A DNA stretch of 64,000 bases, from contig DATFRP010000381.1 in assembly GCA_035263125.1 (NCBI GenBank), positions 1-64,000 on the forward strand. Direction: 5' to 3'. Shown one piece after another: positions 1 to 8,780 of this stretch. Below the pieces are notes generated by a model. The model was not told the DNA's origin. It did not search any database and was given only the letters and a program-made list of their open reading frames with translations. Origin of the DNA: Gp6-AA40 sp035263125 (GTDB taxonomy: Bacteria; Acidobacteriota; Vicinamibacteria; Vicinamibacterales; UBA2999). The translations under genes were made by a program, and so were the position numbers. Numbering within the stretch: the first letter of the stretch is position 1; every line of letters begins with the position of its first letter.

Positions 1-79
1 CCGTGCCCTGCGCAACGGCCGGCAGTGGCGCCAATGCAAGTGGAGTGGCGAGCGCGAAGAAAAAGTCTCTGCGATCCAT
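1..79 (-). CDS. Tat-exported protein, N-terminal fragment (cut by window edge)
   Basis: Only the first 26 codons are inside the window. They begin at an ATG (79, minus strand) behind a purine-rich GGGGGGACGTGA. The peptide starts MDRRDFFF and continues into an Ala/Leu-rich stretch ending PAVAQ, a standard signal peptide with a twin-arginine motif (RRDFF) and an AxA-like cleavage site. Proteins with this N-terminus are exported folded by the Tat system; in acidobacteria they are often oxidoreductases, sugar isomerases or DUF1501 proteins. The mature part is missing, so the function cannot be stated. It lies downstream of the ADOP permease on the same strand, 80 bp away. Confidence 0.6.
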   Translation of the reverse strand, partial: MDRRDFFFALATPLALAPLPAVAQGT

Positions 80-159
80 TCACGTCCCCCCGAGGTCCGA
101 CAGGCGGGACGCATTGTGCGTCAAATCATTCCGTCGAGCAAAGGGGAGTGCCTGCGGCG

Positions 160-2874
160 TTACTCCATGTGCAGCGTGGCTATCGGGTCCAGACGCGAGG
201 CTCGCCAGGCGGGGATGCCGGCGGACACTGCCGTCACCCCAGCGAGAACCACAGCGGCGGCAGCAGGCGTCAGCGCCGTGGGCGCAGGACCAAACAGCAA
301 TGCGTTGACGCTCCGCATCGCCAGGAACGAGAGCGGCACGCCGACCGCAAGGCCGCCGACCACCAGCCGCGCCGTGTCCCGCATCATGAGGCCGATCACC
401 TGAGCCCTCGTGGAGCCAAGAGAAAGTCGAATGCCGATCTCATGACGACGAGCAGCGGCGAGATAGGCCACGAGACCGTAGAGCCCAATTCCGGCAAGCG
501 TGGTGGCCAGCGCACCGAACGCACCCGCGAGCCAGGCCATCAGGCGTTCCGCCAACGACAGCTCGCGGATCTGCCGCTTGATCTCCCCGACTTGGACGAC
601 GATTCCTGGACTCAGCCTCGCAACACTGCGTCGAATCCCGTCGGCGACACCGATCGAGCCGTCGGTCCGCACCAGTACGTTGGTCCACGCCCGCGGATTC
701 GGATGCTGCGCCATCGGGACGAACGCGATCGCGGGCATCCCTCCGCGGAGCGACGCGTACATCGTGTCTCGCACGACACCTACGATCTCGTACACCGTGG
801 CCGGATAGCCGGGTTCGGCAAACGTTCGCAGCGTCGCGCCGAGCGGACTTCGCCCCTGGAGCTGCGTGCGCACGAACGCCTCGTTCACGACGATCACGCG
901 CTGTCTCACCGTGGTGTCCGAACTCGCGAGCAAGCGACCTGCGACGAGTGGAATCTTCATCGTCTCGAAGTAGTCGGGATCGACATACGAGAACTTGGAG
1001 CCGGTGCGCGCATCGATCGCGACGCTGGTGAATCTGAATCCCTGCGACCAGCTGGCACCATTCAGCGGGGTGTGGGTGGACGAGGCGGCGGCCACGACGC
1101 CCGGTGTCATTCGGATCGCATCTGCAAGCGCCTGCTGGAACACCATGCGACGCTCGAGCGAGAGACCGGACGCGGCGAGGTCGGCAAACGATACCGCCAA
1201 CAAGTTGTCTGGCTCGAAACCGATCTTCACGTCGATCAGATTCCTGAAGCTGCGCACGAACAGCACCGCGGAGACGACCAGTACCAGCGACATCGCAATC
1301 TGGGTGACGACGAGCCCGCGCTGGAAGAGCGCACGGGTCCGATCGAGGGTGAGCCCGCGCCCCGCTCGCCGCAACACGCTGACCGGACTCACGAGCGATA
1401 GCCTCACGGAGGGCAGCAGGCCGAAGAGGATCGACGTGACGAGCGCCACGCTGCCGGCGAACGTGACGACGCGCCAGTTCAGCGCCAGGTTCAAATGAAT
1501 CGGGTTCCAGTCCGGACTCAGAAACGCAACCAAGGCGCGGCTCGACAGCAGCGCGACCGGCACCGAGAGCGCGGCGCCGGCGAAACCGATCAGCAGGCTC
1601 TCGATCAGCAGCTGCCAGAGCACGCGTCGAGTCGTCGCGCCAATGGCGATGCGCACCATGATCTCGCGCGCCCGCGCTCTCGAGCGCGCCAGCAGCAGCG
1701 TCGCGAGATTGCCGCAGGTGATCAGCAGCACCAGCGCCGTCATCACGAGCAGGAGCCATAACGATCGTCCGTAGTCTTCGCGGAGCCCGCTTACGCCTCG
1801 CGACGCTGGCACGGCGCCGAGGACAAACCCGAGGTACCGCTTCGTGCTCTCCGCGCTGTATCCCGAAGGAACTGTCGCCTCGAAGAAACCGGGGCTCAAC
1901 CCGCGCAGTTGCGCGTCCGCTGCGGCGATGGTCCAGGACGGTTTCAGCCGTCCCATCACCGTCAGCCACCAGTAGTGACGCTGATCGAGCGCGTCGCCCC
2001 ACAGCGCCGCCGAGCACACCGGGATCACGACATCGAAGCTGCGTCCGACTTCGAGACCGGTGAAGCCCGCGGGGGTCACGCCGACCACGGTGAAGGTCTG
2101 GTCGAGGATCTGCAGGCGAGCGCCCACGACTGAGTCCTTCCCACCGAAGTCGCGCTGCCAGAACGCATGGCTGATGACGACCGCTCCCGCGCCGCAGCCA
2201 CGACGATCGTCCGAGTCGACCAGCAGCCGACCGCGCTCGGGTGCAATGCCCAGCACCCGGAACAAGCTTCCGCTCGCCCAGAGGGCGATCGCACGCTGCG
2301 CCTCGGCGCCGCGACCGACAAAGGGCCGGAATACTCCCCACGCGAAGACGCCCGAGAATGCCTGCTGGTGATCGCGAATCTGCTCCCAGAGCGGATAGGT
2401 GATCTCGGAATTGAAGCCATCCGAGATGCCGAACGCTCGAGACCCCTTCACTTTGATCTCCGCCAATTCGTGTGGACTGGCGACCGGCACACTGCGCAGC
2501 TGGATGAGATCGATCAACTGGAAGAGGGCGGCATTCGCGCCGATCCCGACGGCGAGCGATCCGATGGCGATTGCCGTGAACAGTGGACTGCGTCGGAGCA
2601 CCCGCAGCGCATGGCGGAGATCGCGAACGGTCATGTCGATCAACGAGAAGCCGCGCGTGTCGCGGCACTCCTCCTTGCGTACCTCGACGCCGCCGATCGC
2701 CCGCAGCGCCGCCGTGCGCGCCGCGTCCGCCGTCATGCCGCCCGCGACGAGTGCGTCGATCTGCCGTTCGATGTGGTACTGGAGTTCGTCATCCAGCTCA
2801 CGTTCGACCGCATCTCGTCGGAAGAGCGATCGCAGCTTCAACGGAAGGACATGGCGCCAGCGCTCGAACCACAT
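160..2874 (-). CDS. ADOP-family ABC transporter permease (MacB/FtsX type)
   Basis: 904 residues. The start chosen is the ATG behind GGAGGGG, two bases past the padR stop; a longer frame would run into padR. The N-terminal ~80 residues carry the charged helical domain (DDELQYHIERQID) typical of the acidobacterial duplicated orphaned permease family. It is followed by a MacB-like periplasmic domain between TM1 (~residue 90) and the TM2-4 bundle, then a second periplasmic/FtsX half ending in a final TM bundle, so the protein is a duplicated MacB core. No ATPase is encoded beside it, which is usual for ADOPs. Such permeases are thought to act in efflux or envelope stress, but the substrate is unknown. 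Co-transcribed with padR. Confidence 0.9.
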   Translation of the reverse strand: MWFERWRHVLPLKLRSLFRRDAVERELDDELQYHIERQIDALVAGGMTADAARTAALRAIGGVEVRKEECRDTRGFSLIDMTVRDLRHALRVLRRSPLFTAIAIGSLAVGIGANAALFQLIDLIQLRSVPVASPHELAEIKVKGSRAFGISDGFNSEITYPLWEQIRDHQQAFSGVFAWGVFRPFVGRGAEAQRAIALWASGSLFRVLGIAPERGRLLVDSDDRRGCGAGAVVISHAFWQRDFGGKDSVVGARLQILDQTFTVVGVTPAGFTGLEVGRSFDVVIPVCSAALWGDALDQRHYWWLTVMGRLKPSWTIAAADAQLRGLSPGFFEATVPSGYSAESTKRYLGFVLGAVPASRGVSGLREDYGRSLWLLLVMTALVLLITCGNLATLLLARSRARAREIMVRIAIGATTRRVLWQLLIESLLIGFAGAALSVPVALLSSRALVAFLSPDWNPIHLNLALNWRVVTFAGSVALVTSILFGLLPSVRLSLVSPVSVLRRAGRGLTLDRTRALFQRGLVVTQIAMSLVLVVSAVLFVRSFRNLIDVKIGFEPDNLLAVSFADLAASGLSLERRMVFQQALADAIRMTPGVVAAASSTHTPLNGASWSQGFRFTSVAIDARTGSKFSYVDPDYFETMKIPLVAGRLLASSDTTVRQRVIVVNEAFVRTQLQGRSPLGATLRTFAEPGYPATVYEIVGVVRDTMYASLRGGMPAIAFVPMAQHPNPRAWTNVLVRTDGSIGVADGIRRSVARLSPGIVVQVGEIKRQIRELSLAERLMAWLAGAFGALATTLAGIGLYGLVAYLAAARRHEIGIRLSLGSTRAQVIGLMMRDTARLVVGGLAVGVPLSFLAMRSVNALLFGPAPTALTPAAAAVVLAGVTAVSAGIPAWRASRLDPIATLHME

Positions 2875-2875
2875 G

Positions 2876-3211
2876 TCACCCCTCCGGCAGTTGGACAACC
2901 AGCGAGATCGCACTCGACAAACGCTGCCAGTCCGCCATCTCCCGCTCGAGCTGTCGCCGTCCGATACGCGTCAGCGAATAGAACTTGGCCTTGCGGTTGT
3001 TCTCACTCGGTTTCCATTCGGCCTTGATCCACCCCTGTTGTTCCAGCTTGTGCAGCGCGGGATACAACGAGCCGTCGCTCACCTGGAGGACATCGCGCGA
3101 TACCTGCTTCAGTCGCTGGCTGATCGCCCAGCCGTGTTGCGGCTCGAGCGCGAGGATCTTCAGGATCAGGAGATCAAGGGTGCCCTGCACGAGATCGGCT
3201 GGCCGGCTCAT
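2876..3211 (-). CDS. PadR-family transcriptional regulator
   Basis: 111 residues, all in the PadR winged-helix fold: GTLDLLILKIL in helix 1, GWAISQRL and SLYPALHKLEQQGWI forming the recognition helix and turn, and KFYSLTRIGRRQLE in the wing. It ends in the short helix used for dimerisation. PadR proteins of this size usually repress the neighbouring transporter and themselves. Here the gene directly precedes the ADOP permease with one base between its stop and the next start, the usual acidobacterial pairing. A perfect 10-bp inverted repeat sits 13 bp upstream of the start and is the obvious operator candidate. The inducing ligand is not predictable. Confidence 0.93.
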   Translation of the reverse strand: MSRPADLVQGTLDLLILKILALEPQHGWAISQRLKQVSRDVLQVSDGSLYPALHKLEQQGWIKAEWKPSENNRKAKFYSLTRIGRRQLEREMADWQRLSSAISLVVQLPEG

Positions 3212-3223
3212 CGCTCCTCACGG

Positions 3224-3259
3224 TTACCGAGTGAGGCTAACACACGCTCCACTCGGTAA
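3224..3259. promoter_or_regulatory. candidate PadR operator (inverted repeat)
   Basis: TTACCGAGTG (3224-3233) and CACTCGGTAA (3250-3259) are exact reverse complements separated by 16 bp. The element lies 13-48 bp before the padR start, where the promoter must be, and also upstream of the divergent oxidoreductase gene. Its position fits autorepression by PadR. That it is bound by PadR is inference. Confidence 0.55.
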
Positions 3260-3371
3260 GCAAGAGGAGAAGATCGCGACCGATTCCGGGCGGCATCTTT
3301 GCGCCCACGCCGCCGGTCGGGCCAGAATGCGCGCGACACCGCCCGCGCGCAGGCGTGAGCAAGGAGGAGGC

Positions 3372-4520
3372 GTGGCACGAATCGGAATGGGGCTGGTCGG
3401 CGCCGGCTTCGTCGGACCGCATCACATCGACGCCGTCAGGCGTCTGGGCTTCGTCGACATCGTGGCGGTCGCCGGCAGCAACGACGAGTCGGGGCGGCGA
3501 AAGGCTGCGGCGCTTGGCGCGCGCAAGGGGTATGGCAGCTACCAGGCGCTCATCGACGACCCCGACGTCCACGTCGTCCACAATGCGACGCCCAACTACC
3601 TGCATCACGAGGTGACCGTCGCTGCGCTCGCCAAAGCCAAGCATGTCGTGTCCGACAAGCCGCTCGCCATGACGGCGGCGCAATCGAAGGATCTCGTTGA
3701 GCGCGCTCAACGCGCCGGGGTCGTAACGGCCGTTACGTTCAACTACCGCGGCAACCCGCTCGTGCAGCAGGCGCGTCTCGCGATCGCTCGCGGCGACATC
3801 GGCACACCCCATTTCCTGCACGGCCTCTACCTGCAGGATTGGCTGCTCAAGGACACCGACTACTCATGGCGACTCGACCCGGAAAAAGGCGGTGCCTCCT
3901 CCGCCCTCGGTGACATCGGGTCGCATTGGTGCGATCTCGCCCAGCACATGAGCGGTCTGCGCATCACACACGTGCTCGGCGACATCACGACAGTCATCCC
4001 AAAACGCAAGAAACCACGTGGCTCGCGCGAGGCCTTTCAAGCGGCACGCATCGACGCGGTCGACGTCGTCGACATCACGGTCGAAGATCTCGCGTCTGTG
4101 CTCGTGCGATTTGACAATGGCGCCAAGGGCACCTTCTCGGTCGGCCAGGTCTGCAGCGGTCACAAGAACGATCTGGTACTCGAAGTGTGCGGATCGAAGG
4201 CTTCGATCCGATGGCGGCAAGAGCAGCAGAACGAGCTGTGGATCGGCCGCCGCGAGTCGGCAAACGAAATTCTGCAGAAGGACCCCTCGCTCATCGACGA
4301 AGGCGTGCGCGGGTACGCGCATCTTCCCGGCGGACATCAGGAGGCCTGGGCCGACGCGTTCTGCAACCTGATGCGCGACATCTACGGGTGCATCGCCGCG
4401 GGCACACCATACCAGCCGTTGCCGCCCGCCGTCGCGACGTTCGAAGACGGCCACCGCGCCAATCGAATCGTGGAAGCAATTCTTGAAAGCGCGAAGAAGG
4501 GCGCATGGACGGAGATCTGA
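3372..4520 (+). CDS. Gfo/Idh/MocA-family NAD(P)-dependent oxidoreductase
   Basis: 382 residues from a GTG that follows AAGGAGGAGGC; the open frame extends upstream but only this start has a strong ribosome site. The N-terminal Rossmann fold begins GMGLVGAGFVG. The VSDKPLAM segment corresponds to the family's EKP motif, here with Asp for Glu. GDIGSHWCDLAQH carries the conserved His of the active site before the C-terminal alpha/beta sheet domain. The family oxidises or reduces hydroxyls on sugars and inositols. The following TIM-barrel isomerase and ThuA protein suggest a sugar-modification pathway. The absence of a signal peptide implies a cytoplasmic enzyme. The substrate is unknown. Confidence 0.9.
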   Translation: MARIGMGLVGAGFVGPHHIDAVRRLGFVDIVAVAGSNDESGRRKAAALGARKGYGSYQALIDDPDVHVVHNATPNYLHHEVTVAALAKAKHVVSDKPLAMTAAQSKDLVERAQRAGVVTAVTFNYRGNPLVQQARLAIARGDIGTPHFLHGLYLQDWLLKDTDYSWRLDPEKGGASSALGDIGSHWCDLAQHMSGLRITHVLGDITTVIPKRKKPRGSREAFQAARIDAVDVVDITVEDLASVLVRFDNGAKGTFSVGQVCSGHKNDLVLEVCGSKASIRWRQEQQNELWIGRRESANEILQKDPSLIDEGVRGYAHLPGGHQEAWADAFCNLMRDIYGCIAAGTPYQPLPPAVATFEDGHRANRIVEAILESAKKGAWTEI

Positions 4521-4521
4521 A

Positions 4522-4646
4522 AGGAATCAGGATTCAGGAGTCAGGAATCAGACCTGGGCCAGGTAGAAGCAATCGGGCTCGAGGCTTCAGCCTGACACCT
4601 TTCAGCAGGCCCAGAGCTGCTTCCTGATTCCTGATTCCTGATTCCT
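4522..4646. repeat. intergenic inverted repeat built of GGAATCA units
   Basis: The left arm (4522-4551) repeats variants of AGGAATCAG. The right arm (4621-4646) is TTCCTGATTCCTGATTCC and so on, the reverse complement. The centre holds further G/C-rich inverted words (CCTGGGCCAGG). It fills the gap between two sugar genes and could fold into a long hairpin in the transcript. Confidence 0.7.
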
Positions 4647-4659
4647 CGAGAGGACACGA

Positions 4660-5895
4660 ATGAAACCGTTTTCACCCCAATTCATGAAAGTCGGGATCCT
4701 GACCGCGGCGCTTCAGGAGCTGACGCCGCGCGCGGTGCGCGATGCCGATCCCGATCGCGCGATCGAGGACTGGCTGGCGTTTGCGCGGGAGCTCGGCTCG
4801 GGACACATTCAGCTGTCCGCGGCGCTGCATCCATCAGAAACCGACGTGCCGCCGGAAGCGATGCTCGATCCGGTCGCCAACACGCTCGATCTGCGTCGCC
4901 CGTTCGACAAGGAGCGCGCCCGCCGGGTCGAGGCGGCGCTGCGGTCTACTGGCGTTGGTCTCTCCGATCTCGCGTACTTCGACAACCTGCTCCATCACGA
5001 TCCCGACACGCGCAAGAAGAAACACGACTTCGTGATGCGCGTCTTCGACGCCGCCGCGCTGCTTGGCGTGAACGCCGTCTGCGGGTTCGTCGGCCGCAAC
5101 CAGCAGCACAGCATGGACGAGAACCTCGTCGACTTCGAACAGCAGTTCATTCCGCTGCTGAGGGCGGCGAAGGACCGTGGCCTGACCTATCGCGTCGAGC
5201 AGTGCCCAATGCCCGGCTGGACCACCAGCGACAACTGGCACAACAACATCGCGTACACGCCGGGCGCGTGGATTGCGCTGCACCGCCTCTGCGAGAAGCA
5301 CCGCGTCGAGGACCAGTTCCGCATTCACTACGACCCGTCGCACGCGATTCTGATGGGTCAGGATACGCGGTCGATCTTCCAGTTCCTCAAAGAGAGCGGA
5401 TATGCCTTTCTGATCGCCGGCTTCCACGTGAAGGGCCAGGTCGTCGACGCGCGCGGCGTCTCTGCATGGGGCTACGGCGGGCAGACGATCGAGCGCGGCG
5501 ACTGGATCACAGGGAAGCCGTCACCGCGGCCCGAAGACCAGGTGAATGCGTGGAAGAAACAGGTCGTCTTGTGCGAGCACGAGCTGCCGGGCACGGCGCG
5601 CCACGATCCGCTGGCCTATCTGCAGAACCGCACCGTCGACTGGCTAGACCACCAGCTCGCTGCGCGCGAACTGTTGCCGCTCGACGTCGCCAACACGCAT
5701 CTCGTCGTCGAGCACGAGTATCCCAAAGCGCGCATTCAGGATCGCGAACGGCTCAAACCGATCCTGCAGGGATCGCTGGCGTTCGTGCGGCATATCGACG
5801 AAGCCGCCGCGTGTATGTTCGCCTTGCAGCACGAGGTGATCGCGTCGCAGAGCATCCCGATTCAGGGCACCGGCCGCGAAGCATTCCGTACGTAG
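4660..5895 (+). CDS. sugar phosphate isomerase/epimerase-like TIM-barrel protein
   Basis: 411 residues, starting at an ATG preceded by GAGAGGACACGA. The pattern fits the xylose-isomerase-like / AP-endonuclease-2 superfamily: strand-end motifs NAVCGFVGRNQ, YRVEQCPMPGW with a metal-binding Glu, and HYDPSHAILMGQD, where Asp and His match the metal ligands of the barrel. A final AGFHVKGQVVD provides another His. It is longer than the usual ~280 residues because of an extended C-terminal region after ~300. No signal peptide is seen. It follows the Gfo/Idh/MocA gene on the same strand, so the two probably act on the same sugar or inositol derivative. Substrate not assignable. Confidence 0.85.
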   Translation: MKPFSPQFMKVGILTAALQELTPRAVRDADPDRAIEDWLAFARELGSGHIQLSAALHPSETDVPPEAMLDPVANTLDLRRPFDKERARRVEAALRSTGVGLSDLAYFDNLLHHDPDTRKKKHDFVMRVFDAAALLGVNAVCGFVGRNQQHSMDENLVDFEQQFIPLLRAAKDRGLTYRVEQCPMPGWTTSDNWHNNIAYTPGAWIALHRLCEKHRVEDQFRIHYDPSHAILMGQDTRSIFQFLKESGYAFLIAGFHVKGQVVDARGVSAWGYGGQTIERGDWITGKPSPRPEDQVNAWKKQVVLCEHELPGTARHDPLAYLQNRTVDWLDHQLAARELLPLDVANTHLVVEHEYPKARIQDRERLKPILQGSLAFVRHIDEAAACMFALQHEVIASQSIPIQGTGREAFRT

Positions 5896-5912
5896 GTGCT
5901 ACACTCCATGCC

Positions 5913-6371
5913 ATGACGCGCAATCATCTCGGGGTTGCCGTGTTCATCCTCGGCGCTGTCGCGTGCGCCGTGTGGGCCATTTCGAACATCCAGCCGCTCT
6001 TCGCATTCGTTGCATTCTTTGGATCAGGCAGCGGCGGCGTGGCCGAAGTCAGTGTCGGACCGTTCGGTATCGAAGCGCTCGAGGCGATCGGGGCGCCGCT
6101 GATCGCATTCGCCCTGTCAGTCCTCGTACGCAAGCGCGACGGCTTCGCGCGTTCGCTGCGCCGGGCGCACATCATCGCCACCGTGACCATCGCGCTCATC
6201 ATGATCCTGGTGATCGGGTTGGGCATTCCAGGGCTTGTTCCCCTCGGCGTCGTCGGTCCCGAGTCCGCCCGCTTCATGGCGCTCATGCTCGGCGTGGCGC
6301 TGTGGGTCCCGGTTCAGGGATTTTTCGCATCGGGATTCCTGGGACTGCTGATACTGAAGCGATCGTCGTGA
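5913..6371 (+). CDS. small multi-pass membrane protein, unknown function
   Basis: 152 residues starting at the ATG of MTRNHLGVAVF; the open frame upstream overlaps the previous gene and is not credible. Four hydrophobic stretches are visible: residues ~8-33, ~50-70, a third containing TVTIALIMILVIGLG, and a last one near the C-terminus (MALMLGVALWVPVQ). A basic patch (RKRDGFARSLRR) lies in the middle loop. I do not recognise a family. It starts 17 bp after the isomerase and its stop overlaps the ThuA start by four bases, so it is translationally coupled to the sugar genes. Confidence 0.7.
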   Translation: MTRNHLGVAVFILGAVACAVWAISNIQPLFAFVAFFGSGSGGVAEVSVGPFGIEALEAIGAPLIAFALSVLVRKRDGFARSLRRAHIIATVTIALIMILVIGLGIPGLVPLGVVGPESARFMALMLGVALWVPVQGFFASGFLGLLILKRSS

Positions 6372-7321
6372 CACGAGTCCTTGCGACCTGCTTCGTCGTA
6401 CTGCTCGGCCTCGCTGCGCGCGCGGCCGCGCCGATCCCCGTGATGGTTCTCGACGGCGAGAGTGGCGGGCCGTATCACGACTGGCTGCACGTCACAACAG
6501 TCCTGAAGAAGATGCTCGATGAGACCGGGCTCTTCGCTGTCACAGTCGTCAGCGCGCCTGCGGCCGGTGCGGATTTCTCCGGCTTTGCTCCCGAGTTCGC
6601 GAAGTACCGCGTCGTCGTGCTCAACTACGATGCGCCCGATGAGCGCTGGCCCGAGGCGTTGAAGCGTTCGTTCGAGCAATACGTCTCGAGTGGGGGCGGC
6701 GTCGTGTCGGTGCACGCGGCTGACAACGCGTTTCCGGGATGGATCGCGTTCAACGAGATGGTCGGCGTCGGCGGGTGGCGCAATCGTGCCGAGCAGGCCG
6801 GGCCATATTGGTTCGAACGCGACGGCAAGGTCGTGTCCGATTCGACGCCGGGGCGGGCCGGCAGCCACGGACGTCGCGTGCCGTTTCAGGTGACGGTACG
6901 CGAGCCGAACCACCCGATCACGAAGGGACTGCCGCGGATCTGGATGCATCAGGGCGACGAGCTGTACGCGCGACTGCGCGGCCCGGGTAAGAACATGACG
7001 GTGCTCGCTACGGCGTTCTCCGATCCGTCGAACGCGGGATCCGGCCGAGACGAGCCGCAACTGATGGTGCTCTCCTACGGCAGGGGTCGCATCTTCCATA
7101 CGACGTGGGGACACGACATCACGGCGTTGAGCTCAGTCGATTTCGTCGTGACGTTTCAACGTGGCACGGAGTGGGCGGCGACTGGGCAGGTGACGCAGAA
7201 GCTCCCGACGACATTTCCGAGCGCCGATTCGGTGAGCTACCGCGCGGACATCGCGGCGATGGATCCCGATTTCAAATACGGCCTCGACAATCTCGACCTT
7301 CCAGTGCCCGCCAGACGCTAG
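6368..7321 (+). CDS. ThuA-domain protein, exported
   Basis: 317 residues from a GTG overlapping the previous stop (GTGA). It has an N-terminal signal peptide (residues 1-20, ending ARAAA). The body is a ThuA fold, a class I glutamine-amidotransferase-like flavodoxin fold. Visible features include the VVVLNYDAP strand, the GGGVVSVHAADNAFPGW segment, HPITKGLPRIWMHQGDELY, and the closing GRGRIFHTTWGHD, with the conserved histidines of the family. ThuA homologues occur with Gfo/Idh/MocA enzymes in trehalose and related sugar catabolism, and the same association is seen here. Export implies a periplasmic role. The exact reaction is not known. Confidence 0.88.
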   Translation: MTRVLATCFVVLLGLAARAAAPIPVMVLDGESGGPYHDWLHVTTVLKKMLDETGLFAVTVVSAPAAGADFSGFAPEFAKYRVVVLNYDAPDERWPEALKRSFEQYVSSGGGVVSVHAADNAFPGWIAFNEMVGVGGWRNRAEQAGPYWFERDGKVVSDSTPGRAGSHGRRVPFQVTVREPNHPITKGLPRIWMHQGDELYARLRGPGKNMTVLATAFSDPSNAGSGRDEPQLMVLSYGRGRIFHTTWGHDITALSSVDFVVTFQRGTEWAATGQVTQKLPTTFPSADSVSYRADIAAMDPDFKYGLDNLDLPVPARR

Positions 7322-7472
7322 GCCACGAAGAACACGGAGAATTCAGGCCACGGAGAACACGAAGATCACGAAGGAAGACGCGGAAACTTGATCGACTCCG
7401 TCTCTCATCTTCGTGTTCTTCGTGATCTTCGTGGCCCTTAAATCTCCGTTTCCCTCTGTGTTCTTCGTGGCC
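7322..7472. repeat. intergenic inverted repeat of CACGAAGA words
   Basis: The left half contains CCACGAAGAACACGGAG and CACGAAGATCACGAAG. The right half contains CTTCGTGTTCTTCGTGATC and TTCTTCGTGGCC, the reverse complement. It sits between two convergent genes, reaches the stop codon of the monooxygenase, and may act as a bidirectional terminator. The middle (ACTTGATCGACTCC) is unrelated sequence. Confidence 0.75.
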
Positions 7473-8662
7473 TAGATGAGATGAGTAATGTTCGGCTCTA
7501 CTCCAAGCAAGGCCTTCCCGTACACCTCGAGGTTCACCTGCCACTCGGTGATCGCATGGTGGCTGGCGGTGTGAACGTCGCGCCAGAGACGCTGCATCCG
7601 GTTGGCGTCGGCGAGGCTCGAGGTGCCGTGCGCGGCGACGAGGAGCTCGACGGCGTCGCGGCAGTGCTTCGCGGCGAGAGCTGTATCCATGCGCACCCGC
7701 GCGCGTGCGGTGAGATCCATGATGCGGCTCTCGGCGGCCGCGCGATCGAGATCGTCGGCTGCCCGCTGCGCGTGCAGCGTCGCCGTATCGATCTTCATCG
7801 CGGCTTCCGCGATCTGCATCTGGAACCCGGACGAAGCAGCTTGCGTCGCGAAGTTCGTATGCGTGATCCCGCGCGTGCCAGCTTTGGCGACGGCGTGATC
7901 GAGTGCGGCCCGCGCCACGCCGAGCTGCGCGGGCACCAGGATCAGCACGGTCACCGGCACCAGCGCGACGCGATAGACCGCTTCATCGGTGAATTCGGTT
8001 CGATACGTTCCGGCAAAAGCCGCCGGGTACGGCAGGAAGCGATGCTCGGGCACGAACACGTCGTTTGCGACGATCGTGTTGCTGCCGGTCCCTTTCATGC
8101 CGGCCATGAACCACGTGTCCTCGACGCGGAGGTCGCGGATCGGCATCAGCGAGAGGCCGAAATTCACGACCTCGCCACGATCGTTCTTCATGTGGATGCC
8201 GCAGGCCCCCCACTGCGCGTGGAGCGACCCCGAGGCCCAGGGCCAGCGCCCGGTGACCCGCCACCCGCCTTCCACGGCCACGGCCTCGCCATTCGGCGCC
8301 AGCGAGCCGGCGAGCCACGCATCGGGATCCGATGCCCAGATGTCCGCTTGCGCCCGCTCCGGAAAGAGCGCCGCCAGCCACGCGCACACGTTCACCAGAC
8401 TCGCGACCCATGACGTGGATCCACAGCCGCGGCCCACTTCGGTCAGCACGTCGATGTACGTGCGGATGCTGGTCTGATAGCCGCCGAAACGAGCCGGCAC
8501 CATCAGCCGGCACAGCCCGGTCTCTTTCAGTGCCTGCACGTTCTCGTCGGCGAGACGCCGCAGCGAATCGGTCTTCTCGGCGTGGCGCTCGAGAAGGGGC
8601 CGGATCGCCGTCGCACGCGCCAGCAGCGTCGATGTGTCAGGTGCGCTCGCAGTACCGCTCAT
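7472..8662 (-). CDS. acyl-CoA-dehydrogenase-fold flavin monooxygenase (HsaA/HpaH-like)
   Basis: 396 residues starting MSGTASAPD; a longer frame begins 42 bases upstream but its extra residues approach a repeat and lack a ribosome site. The layout follows the acyl-CoA dehydrogenase superfamily: an all-alpha N-terminal domain, a central beta domain with GGWRVTGRWPWASGS and the FMAGMKGTGSNTIVANDVFVP segment, then a C-terminal four-helix bundle. The acyl-CoA dehydrogenase catalytic Glu is not evident. The GTGS/DVFVP pattern resembles two-component flavin-dependent hydroxylases (HsaA, p-hydroxyphenylacetate 3-hydroxylase C2). A reductase partner is not nearby, so the substrate is undetermined. Confidence 0.8.
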   Translation of the reverse strand: MSGTASAPDTSTLLARATAIRPLLERHAEKTDSLRRLADENVQALKETGLCRLMVPARFGGYQTSIRTYIDVLTEVGRGCGSTSWVASLVNVCAWLAALFPERAQADIWASDPDAWLAGSLAPNGEAVAVEGGWRVTGRWPWASGSLHAQWGACGIHMKNDRGEVVNFGLSLMPIRDLRVEDTWFMAGMKGTGSNTIVANDVFVPEHRFLPYPAAFAGTYRTEFTDEAVYRVALVPVTVLILVPAQLGVARAALDHAVAKAGTRGITHTNFATQAASSGFQMQIAEAAMKIDTATLHAQRAADDLDRAAAESRIMDLTARARVRMDTALAAKHCRDAVELLVAAHGTSSLADANRMQRLWRDVHTASHHAITEWQVNLEVYGKALLGVEPNITHLI

Positions 8663-8690
8663 GTTTGAGTCTGGGGCTGTCGCCCCGCGT

Positions 8691-8769
8691 AATGCAAAAT
8701 GCAAAATTCAAAATGCAAATGTCGGAACTGCTTCGAACGACTTCGATTTTGCATTTTGCATTTTGCATT
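8691..8769. repeat. AATGCAAAAT inverted repeat, copy 1
   Basis: The left arm is AATGCAAAATGCAAAATTC and so on; the right arm is TTTTGCATTTTGCATTTTGC. They are reverse complements around a unique centre (8721-8747). It is strikingly A/T-rich against a GC-rich background. Two more copies lie at 11939-12035 and 26734-26823 with different centres. Confidence 0.85.
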
Positions 8770-8780
8770 GACCCCCGAGT

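Noticed and set aside
25..1401. A long plus-strand frame of 458 codons opposite the ADOP permease
   Set aside because: Its composition is Arg/His-rich without any motif, and it is the complement of a clear permease gene. Such antisense frames are common at high GC.
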